From contig CANMDH010000004.1 of the NCBI GenBank assembly GCA_947496555.1, positions 62,001 through 126,000 on the forward strand: a DNA stretch of 64,000 bases. Reading direction: 5' to 3'. Numbering within the stretch: the stretch's first letter is position 1; each line of letters begins with the position of its first letter. The DNA is from an uncultured Aquimarina sp. (GTDB taxonomy: Bacteria > Bacteroidota > Bacteroidia > Flavobacteriales > Flavobacteriaceae). The notes beneath the pieces are model-generated. The model saw only the letters and a program-made list of their open reading frames with translations. It ran no database searches and was not told where the DNA came from. A program made the position numbers and the translations under genes. Positions 26,629 to 35,584 of this stretch are shown piece by piece.

Positions 26629-27741
26629 ATGCCAGAAATAAATTCAAACTCTTTAAGTAGACTAGCGCTCCAAAAATTCAAGAAGAATTTTTGGGGCGTT
26701 TTGAGTTTTTACTTCATTGTTTTTTGTGCGATTATTGCAGTTTTTGCTTATGTTCTTGCTCCTGATAATTCTCAGAATGCGAACCAGATGCATTTATCAA
26801 TTCATTCTAAACCTCCTGGTTTTAAGGTGAAGATGCTTACAATACCCTCTCAAAGTTCGTATGACCAATCTTTTTTTGGCAGCGTATTTTTTGGCAAAAA
26901 GAATACAGACACAGAGATTCCTATAGAACGGTATACCCTAAAAAAAAATGTTTTAAAAATTTATCCCTATAGTGAAGGAGAAATTATTGGAATTTCAAAG
27001 GAAATTCCCTTACAGAGTTTTCCAAAGGATCTTACTTCCAAAGAAATAATCGATACCTATGTCAAGGATCAAAAATTTATATTGGGCACCGATAAATACG
27101 GTAGAGATCTACTAAGCCGAATGCTGGTAGGTATACGAATCTCATTTTCTATTGGATTTGTGGCTGTCCTAATTTCTTTACTTTTAGGAATATCGTTGGG
27201 TGCAATTGCTGGCTATTTTGGTGGTAAAGTAGATGTTGCCATCATGTGGCTCATAAATGTAACCTGGTCTATCCCTACATTGTTATTGGTAATTGCTATC
27301 ACATTGGCTTTAGGAAAAGGTTTTTGGCAAGTTTTTATTGCCGTTGGGCTTACTATGTGGGTAGAAGTTGCTCGTGTTGTACGAGGTCAGGTGCTAAGTG
27401 TAAAACAAATGCAATATGTTACTGCTGCAAGGGCATTAGGGTTTACTAATTTCAGGATTATAGCAAAGCATATTTTACCTAATAGCCTGGCACCTGTAAT
27501 TGTAATTTCTGCTGCCAATTTTGCGGCGGCAATTCTTATTGAAAGTGGACTCAGCTTTTTGGGTATAGGAGCACAACCACCCATGGCAAGCTGGGGAGCT
27601 ATGATCAAAGATCATTATTCGTATATTATTTTAGGTAAAGCATATCTTGCGGTGATACCTGGTTTGGGTATTATGAGTCTTGTAATGGCTTTTATGTTGA
27701 TCGGTAATGCGCTTCGGGATGCTTTGGATGTGAAGGGATAG
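26629..27741 (+). CDS. ABC transporter permease, OppC/DppC-like
   Basis: A 370-residue inner-membrane permease. One N-terminal helix (about 20-45) is followed by a periplasmic insert of about 90 residues, then GTDKYGRDLLSRMLVGIR and the BPD-transport helices. The ATPase-contacting EAA loop is ARALGFTNFRIIAKHILPNS. The family takes up di- or oligopeptides or nickel with an OppB-type partner and two ATPases, none of which lies nearby. It probably works with components encoded elsewhere. Confidence 0.87.
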   Translation: MPEINSNSLSRLALQKFKKNFWGVLSFYFIVFCAIIAVFAYVLAPDNSQNANQMHLSIHSKPPGFKVKMLTIPSQSSYDQSFFGSVFFGKKNTDTEIPIERYTLKKNVLKIYPYSEGEIIGISKEIPLQSFPKDLTSKEIIDTYVKDQKFILGTDKYGRDLLSRMLVGIRISFSIGFVAVLISLLLGISLGAIAGYFGGKVDVAIMWLINVTWSIPTLLLVIAITLALGKGFWQVFIAVGLTMWVEVARVVRGQVLSVKQMQYVTAARALGFTNFRIIAKHILPNSLAPVIVISAANFAAAILIESGLSFLGIGAQPPMASWGAMIKDHYSYIILGKAYLAVIPGLGIMSLVMAFMLIGNALRDALDVKG

Positions 27742-27791
27742 GATAAATAGTATCTTCTCTTGAGTCGTAAAAGTTAATGTTTTAATACTGT

Positions 27792-27824
27792 AAAAGGGTT
27801 CTTTCATATTGTTAGAACCCTTTT
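27792..27824. terminator. Bidirectional Rho-independent terminator
   Basis: A perfect 11-bp stem, AAAAGGGTTCT at 27792-27802 with AGAACCCTTTT at 27814-27824, encloses an 11-nt loop. The A and T runs at the ends let it work in both directions: for the permease gene on plus and for the small peptide gene on minus. Confidence 0.88.
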
Positions 27825-27849
27825 CTATTCTAGAAACTAAAATTGATTT

Positions 27850-28056
27850 TTAGAAACAATAGCAGACACCATTTCTATATCTTCCTCCACTGTGTGGGCC
27901 TACTCCGCATTGCCATTGCGCAGTTCCACAACATTCAGGATCACTACTTGGATAGCATGATGGAGTCGGAACGGGGAACCCTCCTCCAGTAATTGATTTC
28001 TGATCTTTTTTCTCAATTTGCTTCGCGTTGTCCAAAGACAAAATGTTTTTTAACAT
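27850..28056 (-). CDS. Cys-rich double-glycine-leader peptide (bacteriocin-like, candidate RiPP precursor)
   Basis: A 68-residue peptide. Its leader (MLKNILSLDNAKQIEKKDQ, residues 1-19) is of the type recognised by C39 peptidase/ABC exporters and ends KSITGGG at residues 20-26. The core of about 43 residues is rich in Cys, Pro and Gly and has six cysteines (34, 42, 43, 50, 65, 67), enough for three disulfides. It lies about 90 bp from a second such peptide and downstream of a VKOR-thioredoxin fusion, in the same direction. No C39 ABC exporter is in the window. A bacteriocin or signalling role is inference. Confidence 0.78.
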   Translation of the reverse strand: MLKNILSLDNAKQIEKKDQKSITGGGFPVPTPSCYPSSDPECCGTAQWQCGVGPHSGGRYRNGVCYCF

Positions 28057-28148
28057 GATTTAAGGTTTTAAGATTAATACTAATTAAATATAATCAAATG
28101 ATTCTCTTACTCATGTTCTAATGAGGTTAATTAAAGTATAATGTTTTG

Positions 28149-28334
28149 TTATGAAGGATAACAATTTCTTCCGCCAGGGAATTCACATCGATCACCAATA
28201 CAATTACAGTAAGAAGGGTAAAAAACTTGACAGATTAAAATAATGCCACCATTAATACTTTTTTGCTCATTTTTTGAGAGTATTTTAGCTCCCTTTAGTT
28301 TTGAAATTGAATTTATAATAATAGGTTTTAAGAG
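28149..28334 (-). pseudogene. Second Cys-rich double-glycine-leader peptide, without a standard start codon
   Basis: The minus frame ending at TAA 28149-28151 encodes a leader-like stretch ISKLKGAKILSKNEQKSING and a second glycine, then a 31-residue core with five cysteines (ICQVFYPSYCNCIGDRC, and one near the end). The leader matches its neighbour (KSITGG versus KSINGG). The frame is open back to a stop at 28368-28370, but that stretch has no ATG, GTG or TTG. The position given starts at the codon where an initiator would be expected (CTC, before TTAAAACCT). It is either a gene that lost its start codon or one using a rare start such as ATT. It starts about 40 bp after the VKOR-fusion stop. 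Confidence 0.6.
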
Positions 28335-28374
28335 GTTAAATGATAATTTAATGGTAAATATTTTGTCTTAAGAA

Positions 28375-29964
28375 TTATATTTCTACCGTTTCACCACCTT
28401 CAGAAGCTGTCTCCAAATGCTTCTCTAGCATGATCCCAATAAAATGGAAGAACTCATTATAAGCATATTTTTTTGGATAGCCAGAACCATTGATAACCGA
28501 TGCAGGAGTGTAGGGAATGTTGTTATTCTTGGACCATTCAGACTGCTTATGTAGTACTTCTACATACATAGGATTATTTGTTGGAGCACTATATTTTTTG
28601 ATCCATTTGCTGTAGGTTCTGTCGGCAAACCAGTTTGAGTAAGCATCCACAAAACTTTCTGCACCCTGGTCATGGTACATTTCTAATAGCCTTAGTGCTA
28701 TTTGTGTTGGTTCGGCATTTTGATCATCAAGATTTACTCCCAAACGAATTACTATTTGCAATTTATCTCCCATGGCCTTTAGGATACGTGCATAGGCTTC
28801 AAAAGCATCTTTGCAATATCCACACATGGGATTAGTAAAACTGATGATCTTAAAATCGGCATTGGGATTACCCAAAACTATTTCATTTTTATAAGTTGCA
28901 GTGTCCGATATTTTCTCTGATAGGCTTAGCAAGTGATCGAATATCTGTCCATCTCTTTTAAACTGGTTTAGTTTCATGTTATCAGTTCTAAACTGCTTGT
29001 TTTCGGTTACTTTTTCCTTTGCGAAAAGATACATCGATGTAAATAGGGCAGAAAGCATTAAAAATCCGGGTAATTGATTTATTTCGAATATAAATGGCAG
29101 GCCTTGAAATGCAATTACAGCTAAAGCAATCGATATAGCACCTATGGTAATACATATTGCACACCATTTTTTTATAATAAACCCCTGGGAGTAGATAGAA
29201 TATATTACAAAAGGAATCCCTATTAGTGAAGGGATCAATAATATGCTATTAAAACCAAAGAAAATTTGATAGAGCGTTAAAGATCCAAAAAATGCAATCC
29301 CGGCATCAGATAGCGTAAAACCTTTAAAGAGTTTTCCGCTATTGTTATTAATGACATCCCCACAGTTGGTGTTTCCCACCGAGGTACAAAATTGATGAAT
29401 CGCTTGTGATTGAATACCCAGACTTTCGCGTAAAGCAAAAAAGCTAAATACCAAACCTGTAAGGGAAACTAATAAAAATAAAGCTTGATTAAGATCCCAA
29501 GATCTGTTAACCAGAGCCAAAAGTACGCCTGCGGCTAGTGCAACTGTCAAAAAAGTTTGTATAAACGATCGGTTAGTTGCAAAACTTTGCTTGGCATTAT
29601 ATTCTACAGCGATTACTTTGGGTATCCAGATTTCTTTAAATTGTTCAAGATTGAACTTTTTGTTGGGTAAACTAGTATTTTTAATCTCAATTTTGTTATT
29701 CTTCTTAATGACAGAAACAATTTCTTCCTGATCATCTTTTTTTACAAGAGAAACAAAACTTTCAGGCAATTGATCCAAAGCATCCACAGGCACTTCTACC
29801 GCTATGTTATCGATGTCAAAATAGTCCAGTGTGTCTGTAATTGATTGAAAACTTGGATAATTTGGATGTATTTGAAGCTGAAGTTCTAAGTCTTTTTTGT
29901 CGTAACCACTTATCCGATTCTGGATGAGAACGGTCTCAACAATTTTTTCAATAGTATTTTTCAT
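28375..29964 (-). CDS. C39-like domain / VKOR / thioredoxin fusion (putative peptide disulfide-forming enzyme)
   Basis: A 529-residue membrane protein. Residues 1-125 resemble a C39-peptidase-like domain but contain no cysteine, so it cannot be a protease and may only bind leaders. Helices at about 135-320 form a VKOR domain with C193/C201 and the active pair C268-C271 (WCAIC). The periplasmic C-terminus is a DsbA-like thioredoxin domain with C381-C384 (MCGYCKDAF). VKOR passes electrons from the thioredoxin domain to quinone, so the protein should make disulfides in exported substrates. Two Cys-rich double-glycine peptides immediately downstream are the obvious substrates; that link is inference. 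Confidence 0.85.
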   Translation of the reverse strand: MKNTIEKIVETVLIQNRISGYDKKDLELQLQIHPNYPSFQSITDTLDYFDIDNIAVEVPVDALDQLPESFVSLVKKDDQEEIVSVIKKNNKIEIKNTSLPNKKFNLEQFKEIWIPKVIAVEYNAKQSFATNRSFIQTFLTVALAAGVLLALVNRSWDLNQALFLLVSLTGLVFSFFALRESLGIQSQAIHQFCTSVGNTNCGDVINNNSGKLFKGFTLSDAGIAFFGSLTLYQIFFGFNSILLIPSLIGIPFVIYSIYSQGFIIKKWCAICITIGAISIALAVIAFQGLPFIFEINQLPGFLMLSALFTSMYLFAKEKVTENKQFRTDNMKLNQFKRDGQIFDHLLSLSEKISDTATYKNEIVLGNPNADFKIISFTNPMCGYCKDAFEAYARILKAMGDKLQIVIRLGVNLDDQNAEPTQIALRLLEMYHDQGAESFVDAYSNWFADRTYSKWIKKYSAPTNNPMYVEVLHKQSEWSKNNNIPYTPASVINGSGYPKKYAYNEFFHFIGIMLEKHLETASEGGETVEI

Positions 29965-29991
29965 GTGTAATAGTAAGATGGTTTTTGTGAG

Positions 29992-30007
29992 TGTTATGTA
30001 AATAACA
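29992..30007. promoter_or_regulatory. Operator-like inverted repeat upstream of the VKOR-fusion gene
   Basis: TGTTAT, a 4-bp spacer GTAA, then ATAACA form a perfect dyad centred about 35 bp upstream of the ATG at 29964. The size and spacing resemble a dimeric regulator site (CRP/FNR-like geometry). No regulator gene is adjacent. Confidence 0.35.
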
Positions 30008-30201
30008 TCTCTAAAATAAAAATAGAATATTCATAAAATTGATATTTTTTGTTAAATTTTCAGCCCTCATAATACATACGAACTTTAGTATGCATCGATT
30101 CCCAAAACCAATGTAAATAAATATAAGAGTACTTTGGTGAGTATTGTTCTAGCTAATTAATACTTTTGTCTTGTTTATTTGATACATTAAAAAATAATAG
30201 A

Positions 30202-31002
30202 TTGAAAAGGAAATATTTATATCCCGTGTTGATCGTTATAATAACGATTGGCTTTTACTATATTGAAGAATATCAGGATGGTGATTGGTCAAGCTCAACA
30301 GAAGAATCAATAGAAAAATCAGAATTGAGCTTCTATTATTTACCAACTTCGACTACAGGATCAATAATCGTTCATAATAATTACGCCTTATCTTATTCTG
30401 AAAAACATGAACAAGCAGAATGGGTGGCATACGAACTTAAAAAAGAACATTTGTCAAGTAATGATTTTAAACGGCCTTATTTTGAAAAGGATAAAAAGGT
30501 AAAATCATCATCTGCCGATTGGCGTAATTATAAGAAATCGGGATATGATCGTGGGCATTTGTGCCCAGCAGGAGATCGAAGGTTTACTTATGAAGCTTTC
30601 GAAGAAACTTTTCTTACCTCGAATATCTCACCACAAAACCATGAGTTTAACAGTGGAATCTGGAATGAATTGGAACAAAAAGTACGATATTGGGCACAGA
30701 AGTATGATGGTCTTTATGTGATAACGGGAGGGGTTTTATCCAATAATCTTAAATCTATTGGGTACGAGGCAGTATCGGTACCAAAGTATTTTTATAAGAT
30801 TATTCTGAAAGGAGGTCCTGAAAGCCCTAAAATGATTGCATTTTTGATGCCTCACCAAGATTCGAATGCTCCGTTAAAAGAATTTGTGGTTCGGGCAGAT
30901 AAGATTGAACAGCTTACCGGAATTGATTTTTTTCCATCTTTGGAGGATACTATAGAAGAGAAATTAGAAAGATCTTCAACCACAAGTGGATGGAAGTTCT
31001 AA
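30202..31002 (+). CDS. Membrane-anchored DNA/RNA non-specific endonuclease (NUC1 family)
   Basis: A nuclease of the beta-beta-alpha metal type. The catalytic DRGH motif is in YDRGHLCPAGDRR, with the Mg-ligand asparagine in SNISPQNHEFNSGIWNELE. A single N-terminal helix (about residues 5-20, YPVLIVIITIGFYYIEEY) puts the enzyme in the periplasm. There is no ATG: the frame opens at a TTG (30166), and a second TTG at 30202 (then Lys-Arg-Lys-Tyr) gives a normal anchored N-terminus, so I chose 30202 (266 residues). It converges with rodA, 8 bp between stops. It may degrade extracellular or incoming DNA. Confidence 0.88.
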   Translation: MKRKYLYPVLIVIITIGFYYIEEYQDGDWSSSTEESIEKSELSFYYLPTSTTGSIIVHNNYALSYSEKHEQAEWVAYELKKEHLSSNDFKRPYFEKDKKVKSSSADWRNYKKSGYDRGHLCPAGDRRFTYEAFEETFLTSNISPQNHEFNSGIWNELEQKVRYWAQKYDGLYVITGGVLSNNLKSIGYEAVSVPKYFYKIILKGGPESPKMIAFLMPHQDSNAPLKEFVVRADKIEQLTGIDFFPSLEDTIEEKLERSSTTSGWKF

Positions 31003-31010
31003 TTATATTT

Positions 31011-32264
31011 TTACCACTCATTTACTCGATTAGAGTCAAGCTTGATAAAAATAAACAGTAGAATTGTAAAACCCCATAGTCCAGATCCTCCATAACTAAA
31101 AAAGGGTAAAGGGATACCAATAGTAGGGATCAAACCGGTTACCATTCCTATATTTATTGCAAAATGAATAAATAGTATCCCGATGACACTATATCCATAT
31201 ACACGACTGAACTGCGATTTTTGTCGTTCTGCCAGGTGAATCAATCGTATCAATAGTAAGGTAAATAAAATAATGACCATAGTGGCTCCTAGAAAACCCC
31301 ATTCTTCTCCAACGGTACTAAAAATATAATCGGTATGTTGCTCTGGTACAAATCCTCCTTTGGTTTGTGTTCCTTCTTTCCATCCTTTTCCAGTCCAGCT
31401 ACCACTACCAATCGCAATTTGACTTTGATTGGTGTTATAACCAATTCCCTTGGAATCTACTTCTTTACCTAGTACAATATTAAATCGATCTCTGTGCCTT
31501 TGTTCAAATACATTATTAAAAATGTAATTCACAGAAAAACAAAAGCCGGTAATGACTATTAGAGCCAATATAAACCTAGAGTATTTGGGTTTCTGTTTTC
31601 TGTTTTTGATCAAATAAAAAAGCATAATTAATCCAATAGCCATAACCACCCATATAGGTTTGAAAAGTAAGGTGAGTATGAACAAAGCAGCGGCCGAAAC
31701 TCCTACAATAAGATAAATGGCTGCTAATCCTTCACGGTAAAGTGGAAAAAAGAAAGCAGCATATACCAAAGCACTACCCGGGTCGGGTTGTGGCACGATA
31801 AGTATCGCCGGTAATGCAATAATTAAAAATGCTCTAAATTGATGGTTAATCAATTTAATATTGGTTTGCATATCACTTAAGAATTTGGCCAAAGCCAATG
31901 CGGTACATGCCTTTGCAAATTCTGAAGGTTGTAATCTAACTGGACCAAATGCATACCATGAGGTAGCTCCAGAAATTGTCTTACCAAAAACGAAGAGACC
32001 CAAAAGGGAAAGTATGGCTATTACATAGATTAGACCAGCAAAGCGTTCATAAAATTTTGCTTCTATCGCTTGTATAATAACAATAAGAACTACGCTTAGT
32101 AAAATCCAATATGCCTGCTTTACATATGCCTGAGAAAAATCTGAAAATGAAAAGGCTTCGCCTTCATAGGAGGCCGAATAAATATTCCCCCAGCCAAAAG
32201 CTACAAGCAATAAAAATAATAGAACCGTTATCCAGTCAATAGCAGCAACACTCGATTTCGCCAT
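31011..32264 (-). CDS. rodA: Rod-shape-determining glycosyltransferase RodA (SEDS family)
   Basis: A 417-residue SEDS peptidoglycan polymerase with about ten membrane helices. Characteristic segments are RLQPSEFAKACTALALAKFL, PQPDPGSALVY and the C-terminal GLIPTIGIPLPFFSYGGSGL. It works with the transpeptidase MrdA in cell-wall elongation. Its ATG overlaps the mrdA stop by one base. It is the last gene of the purH-mreBCD-mrdA-rodA run. Confidence 0.96.
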   Translation of the reverse strand: MAKSSVAAIDWITVLLFLLLVAFGWGNIYSASYEGEAFSFSDFSQAYVKQAYWILLSVVLIVIIQAIEAKFYERFAGLIYVIAILSLLGLFVFGKTISGATSWYAFGPVRLQPSEFAKACTALALAKFLSDMQTNIKLINHQFRAFLIIALPAILIVPQPDPGSALVYAAFFFPLYREGLAAIYLIVGVSAAALFILTLLFKPIWVVMAIGLIMLFYLIKNRKQKPKYSRFILALIVITGFCFSVNYIFNNVFEQRHRDRFNIVLGKEVDSKGIGYNTNQSQIAIGSGSWTGKGWKEGTQTKGGFVPEQHTDYIFSTVGEEWGFLGATMVIILFTLLLIRLIHLAERQKSQFSRVYGYSVIGILFIHFAINIGMVTGLIPTIGIPLPFFSYGGSGLWGFTILLFIFIKLDSNRVNEW

Positions 32265-34135
32265 TATTGATTAATTTTAAAAGGTTCACCACTATAGGGT
32301 TTTGCATATTCCTCTTCAAGGCTCTGCGAGAGGATCCATTGCTCAAGATCAGTTCTAGAAATTATACCTTTCAGATATTTTTCTATCATCAATGAAGCAA
32401 TTCTTCCGGCATATCGAGCACCCCAATACCCATTTTCAACAAAAACCGCTAAGGCTATTTTGGGATCATCTTTTGGAGCAAAGGCTATAAAAACCGAATG
32501 GTCGGTAAGCTGAGTTTTTACCCCGTCGATTTTAGTGAAGTTTTCTGCTGTTCCCGTTTTTCCGCAAATTTCTATTCCTTCCACCTGTAAAAAACTTGCA
32601 GTACCCTTAGTATATACCTCATACATTCCTTGAACTACAGGCCCAAAATGTTCTTTGTCTATTGTGGTGATTTTGGGTTTAGTATAATGTTCGTTCTCAA
32701 TGGGAGTGCCATCAATAGCTTTTATGATGTGTGGCGTATAGTAATGACCTCTATTTGCAATTGCAGCGGTCATATTAGCCAATTGAATAGGAGTTGCAAG
32801 TACTTCACCTTGGCCAATTGCGTTTGATATCGTACCCGTTGCATACCACTTGTAAGTTGGGTATTTATATATTTTGTTATAATATTCTGAAGTAGGAACT
32901 TTGCCTGGTCTTCCGGCAGGTAAATCATTTCCCAAATAGTTTCCTAATCCAAAACTTTGCACATGCTTTCTCCAAGTATCTATTCCTTCTTGAGGGGTAT
33001 CGTATTTTTCAATAATTCGTCTGTAAACAGTAGCAAAATAAGCATTGCATGAATTAGCGATTCCTGGGATCATGTTCAGTGGACTTCTGTGTACATGACA
33101 ACCCAACTTTTGTCCGTTCTTCCCATAATAATATCCCATCCTACAAGAAATTCTTTCTTTGGTATCGATAACTCCCTCTTGTAGTCCTACTAAAGCATTA
33201 ATTGTTTTAAAAGGAGAGCCAGGAGGATATTCGGCCTTTAGACCTCTATCAAATAGTGGTATGGCAATAGTATCATAAACTAATTTTGTGAAATTAGGAG
33301 ATCTTTTTCTTCCTACTAATAATTCGGGTTTATAAGTGGGAGCAGTTACTAAGGCAAGAATTTCTCCGGTAGAAGGTTCCAAAGCTACAATTCCTCCTCG
33401 CTTATTTTTCATAAGGGTCTGACCATAAGCCTGTAATCTGCCATCGATGGTTATGGTAAGATCTTTTCCGTTTACGGGAAGTGTGTCGAATTTTCCATTT
33501 TTATAAGGACCAATATCACGGTTAAACCGGTCTTTTTGGATTCGTTTTACACCTTTGATTCCCCTTAATTCTTTTTCATATTGCTTTTCTACCCCGTCAA
33601 TACCAATAAGATCACCCGAAAGATAATAAGGATCTTTTTTGGTTAAAGCTTCGTTTACTTCCCCAATATACCCTAAAACATTAGCTGCATGAACAGTTTG
33701 ATAATCCCGTAAAGATCGTTTTTGAATATAAAAACCTTCAAATTTTCGCATTTTTTCTTGTAAATATGCATATTCATCTTTTGTTAACTGAGGAATAACA
33801 ATAGATGGAACTCTAGGAGAATATACTCTGGCTTTTTTTAACCTTTTTATAAGTTTGTCCTTGGTAATATTCAGAATTGAGCAAAATTCTAGTGTGTCAA
33901 AAGGTTTCAATTCCCTTGGGATTACCATGACGTCATATGACGGTTGATTGGTAACCAATAACCTGGCATTTCTATCATAAATGGCCCCTCGTTGGGGGTA
34001 GTCATAAATTACCTTTATGGCATTATCTTCAGAAAGAGACGCAAATGAGGTATTATATATTTGCAAGTAAAATAGCCTTGCAATAAATACAATACCTGTA
34101 GTGATGATAATAAGGTATAATAATAACTTTCTCAT
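32264..34135 (-). CDS. mrdA: Penicillin-binding protein 2 (elongation transpeptidase)
   Basis: A 623-residue class B penicillin-binding protein with an N-terminal membrane anchor (about 3-20), a pedestal domain and a transpeptidase domain. The active-site region is PPGSPFKTINALVGL (SxxK as SPFK near residue 305), with SCN in GIANSCNAYFATVYRR and KTG in EICGKTGTAENFT. It crosslinks peptidoglycan made by RodA. It overlaps mreD by 4 bp (ATGA) and rodA by 1 bp, which fixes it in the elongasome operon. Confidence 0.96.
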   Translation of the reverse strand: MRKLLLYLIIITTGIVFIARLFYLQIYNTSFASLSEDNAIKVIYDYPQRGAIYDRNARLLVTNQPSYDVMVIPRELKPFDTLEFCSILNITKDKLIKRLKKARVYSPRVPSIVIPQLTKDEYAYLQEKMRKFEGFYIQKRSLRDYQTVHAANVLGYIGEVNEALTKKDPYYLSGDLIGIDGVEKQYEKELRGIKGVKRIQKDRFNRDIGPYKNGKFDTLPVNGKDLTITIDGRLQAYGQTLMKNKRGGIVALEPSTGEILALVTAPTYKPELLVGRKRSPNFTKLVYDTIAIPLFDRGLKAEYPPGSPFKTINALVGLQEGVIDTKERISCRMGYYYGKNGQKLGCHVHRSPLNMIPGIANSCNAYFATVYRRIIEKYDTPQEGIDTWRKHVQSFGLGNYLGNDLPAGRPGKVPTSEYYNKIYKYPTYKWYATGTISNAIGQGEVLATPIQLANMTAAIANRGHYYTPHIIKAIDGTPIENEHYTKPKITTIDKEHFGPVVQGMYEVYTKGTASFLQVEGIEICGKTGTAENFTKIDGVKTQLTDHSVFIAFAPKDDPKIALAVFVENGYWGARYAGRIASLMIEKYLKGIISRTDLEQWILSQSLEEEYAKPYSGEPFKINQ

Positions 34136-34641
34136 GAGTCGCTTGTTCTTCTAAATAACACTAAGACGAGCATGGTAACTATAATCGTAAATAAACTAGA
34201 AAATAACGTTTTTTTGACAATTAATAGTATGTGAGAGAAGTTAAAAATTTCTAGTGAAAAAAGTACAATATGATGTGTTAAAACCATTAGGGTAACATAG
34301 GCCAATTTTTCTCCAAGCCCGATGTTACTTAATTTAACAGTTTGAAACTCATAACTAAGTCCAAAAACGGATCGCAATGCCACAGGACGAAAGAAGGCAA
34401 TAATTAAGCAGGCCGCTGCGTGTACACCCCCAGAATCTCCAAACATATCGATCGTAAGCCCCAAAATAAAGCTTACAAATAAGAAAAGACTCTTATTAAT
34501 ATTAATAGGAGCCAAAAGAATAAAAATAATATAGATATAAGGATTTAGGTCCCCCAAAAAATTAATATGATTAAGTACCATTACCTGCACCAAAATCAGA
34601 ATTATAAACCTTCCTATATGTAGTAGGTTGTCTCTATTCAT
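34132..34641 (-). CDS. mreD: Rod-shape-determining protein MreD
   Basis: A 169-residue hydrophobic protein with about five membrane helices and no enzymatic motif, as usual for MreD. Identification rests on size, topology and position: it overlaps mreC by 4 bp and mrdA by 4 bp. It helps couple MreB and MreC to the cell-wall synthases. Confidence 0.9.
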   Translation of the reverse strand: MNRDNLLHIGRFIILILVQVMVLNHINFLGDLNPYIYIIFILLAPININKSLFLFVSFILGLTIDMFGDSGGVHAAACLIIAFFRPVALRSVFGLSYEFQTVKLSNIGLGEKLAYVTLMVLTHHIVLFSLEIFNFSHILLIVKKTLFSSLFTIIVTMLVLVLFRRTSDS

Positions 34642-35459
34642 TGATTTAGGTTTTCTAAATTTTTAATTTCTCTGGCGTCATTATTCTTTATCGCATAGAC
34701 AAAACCAATATTGGTCATGTCATTAAATAATTTTACATCGATTAGATAATAACTTTTGTTTTGATCTAAGGTGTAATTCACGATGGTTCCGATTCCGATT
34801 CCTCTAGGGAAAATAGTAGAACGGCCATGTGTAATGATGGTATCACCTTCTTTCAATAATGCCTGTCTTGGTACGGTTTCCAGTTGAACAATGTTAGGAT
34901 CTTTTCCGTTCCAGATTAAAGAACCATATTGATTTGATTTTTTAAGACCGGCATTAATACGCGAATTACTGTTTAGTATTGAAATAACCCGACTGTAATT
35001 TTTTGAAGTATTTTCAATGATTCCTATAATTCCTTTATCGGTGATGATTCCCATATCTGGGAATATACTGTCTTTTTCGCCTTTGTTAATAAGGACGTAG
35101 TTATCAATCTTGCTGTAATCATTTTTGATGACCCTAGCTTTTGTAAAGGAGTAAGGTCTGTTAAAAGATACAGTGTCGACAAATTTTGTAGCCACCGAAT
35201 CCACTCCTAAAGCACTTACCATATTATGTAACTGCTCATTTTCTTCCAGTAAACGTTGGTTTTCTTTTTTAAGTCTGAAATAATCACTTATCGAATGCTG
35301 CCAACCATATATTCCGCCGCTCAAAAAATTAGTAGAGCTTACAAATTTGCTCTTATGATAGGAATGCGATTGTATCGTAAAAATAAGCGATAAAAATAGT
35401 AGCAGAAGAAATAGCAAAGAATGCTTGTTTCGTATTAAAAAATTAATAATCTGCTGCAT
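34638..35459 (-). CDS. mreC: Rod-shape-determining protein MreC
   Basis: A 273-residue bitopic protein with one N-terminal helix (about 13-30), a coiled-coil stretch (about 58-80, rich in Leu, Glu and Asn) and the periplasmic beta-domain with GIITDKGIIGIIENTSKNYS and the glycine-rich LIWNGKDPNIVQL. MreC scaffolds the elongation machinery. It lies 125 bp after mreB and overlaps mreD. Confidence 0.94.
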   Translation of the reverse strand: MQQIINFLIRNKHSLLFLLLLFLSLIFTIQSHSYHKSKFVSSTNFLSGGIYGWQHSISDYFRLKKENQRLLEENEQLHNMVSALGVDSVATKFVDTVSFNRPYSFTKARVIKNDYSKIDNYVLINKGEKDSIFPDMGIITDKGIIGIIENTSKNYSRVISILNSNSRINAGLKKSNQYGSLIWNGKDPNIVQLETVPRQALLKEGDTIITHGRSTIFPRGIGIGTIVNYTLDQNKSYYLIDVKLFNDMTNIGFVYAIKNNDAREIKNLENLNQ

Positions 35460-35584
35460 TTTTGGGTATTGTTACTTCTTTAGTTAAATGCTAAAATTAA
35501 GATAAATTTATGTGACATCTAGGTACATCAAAGCAGGATAACGTAAAATAAGAAATTTAGGTATAATAGGAGTAGTGTTTTTTA

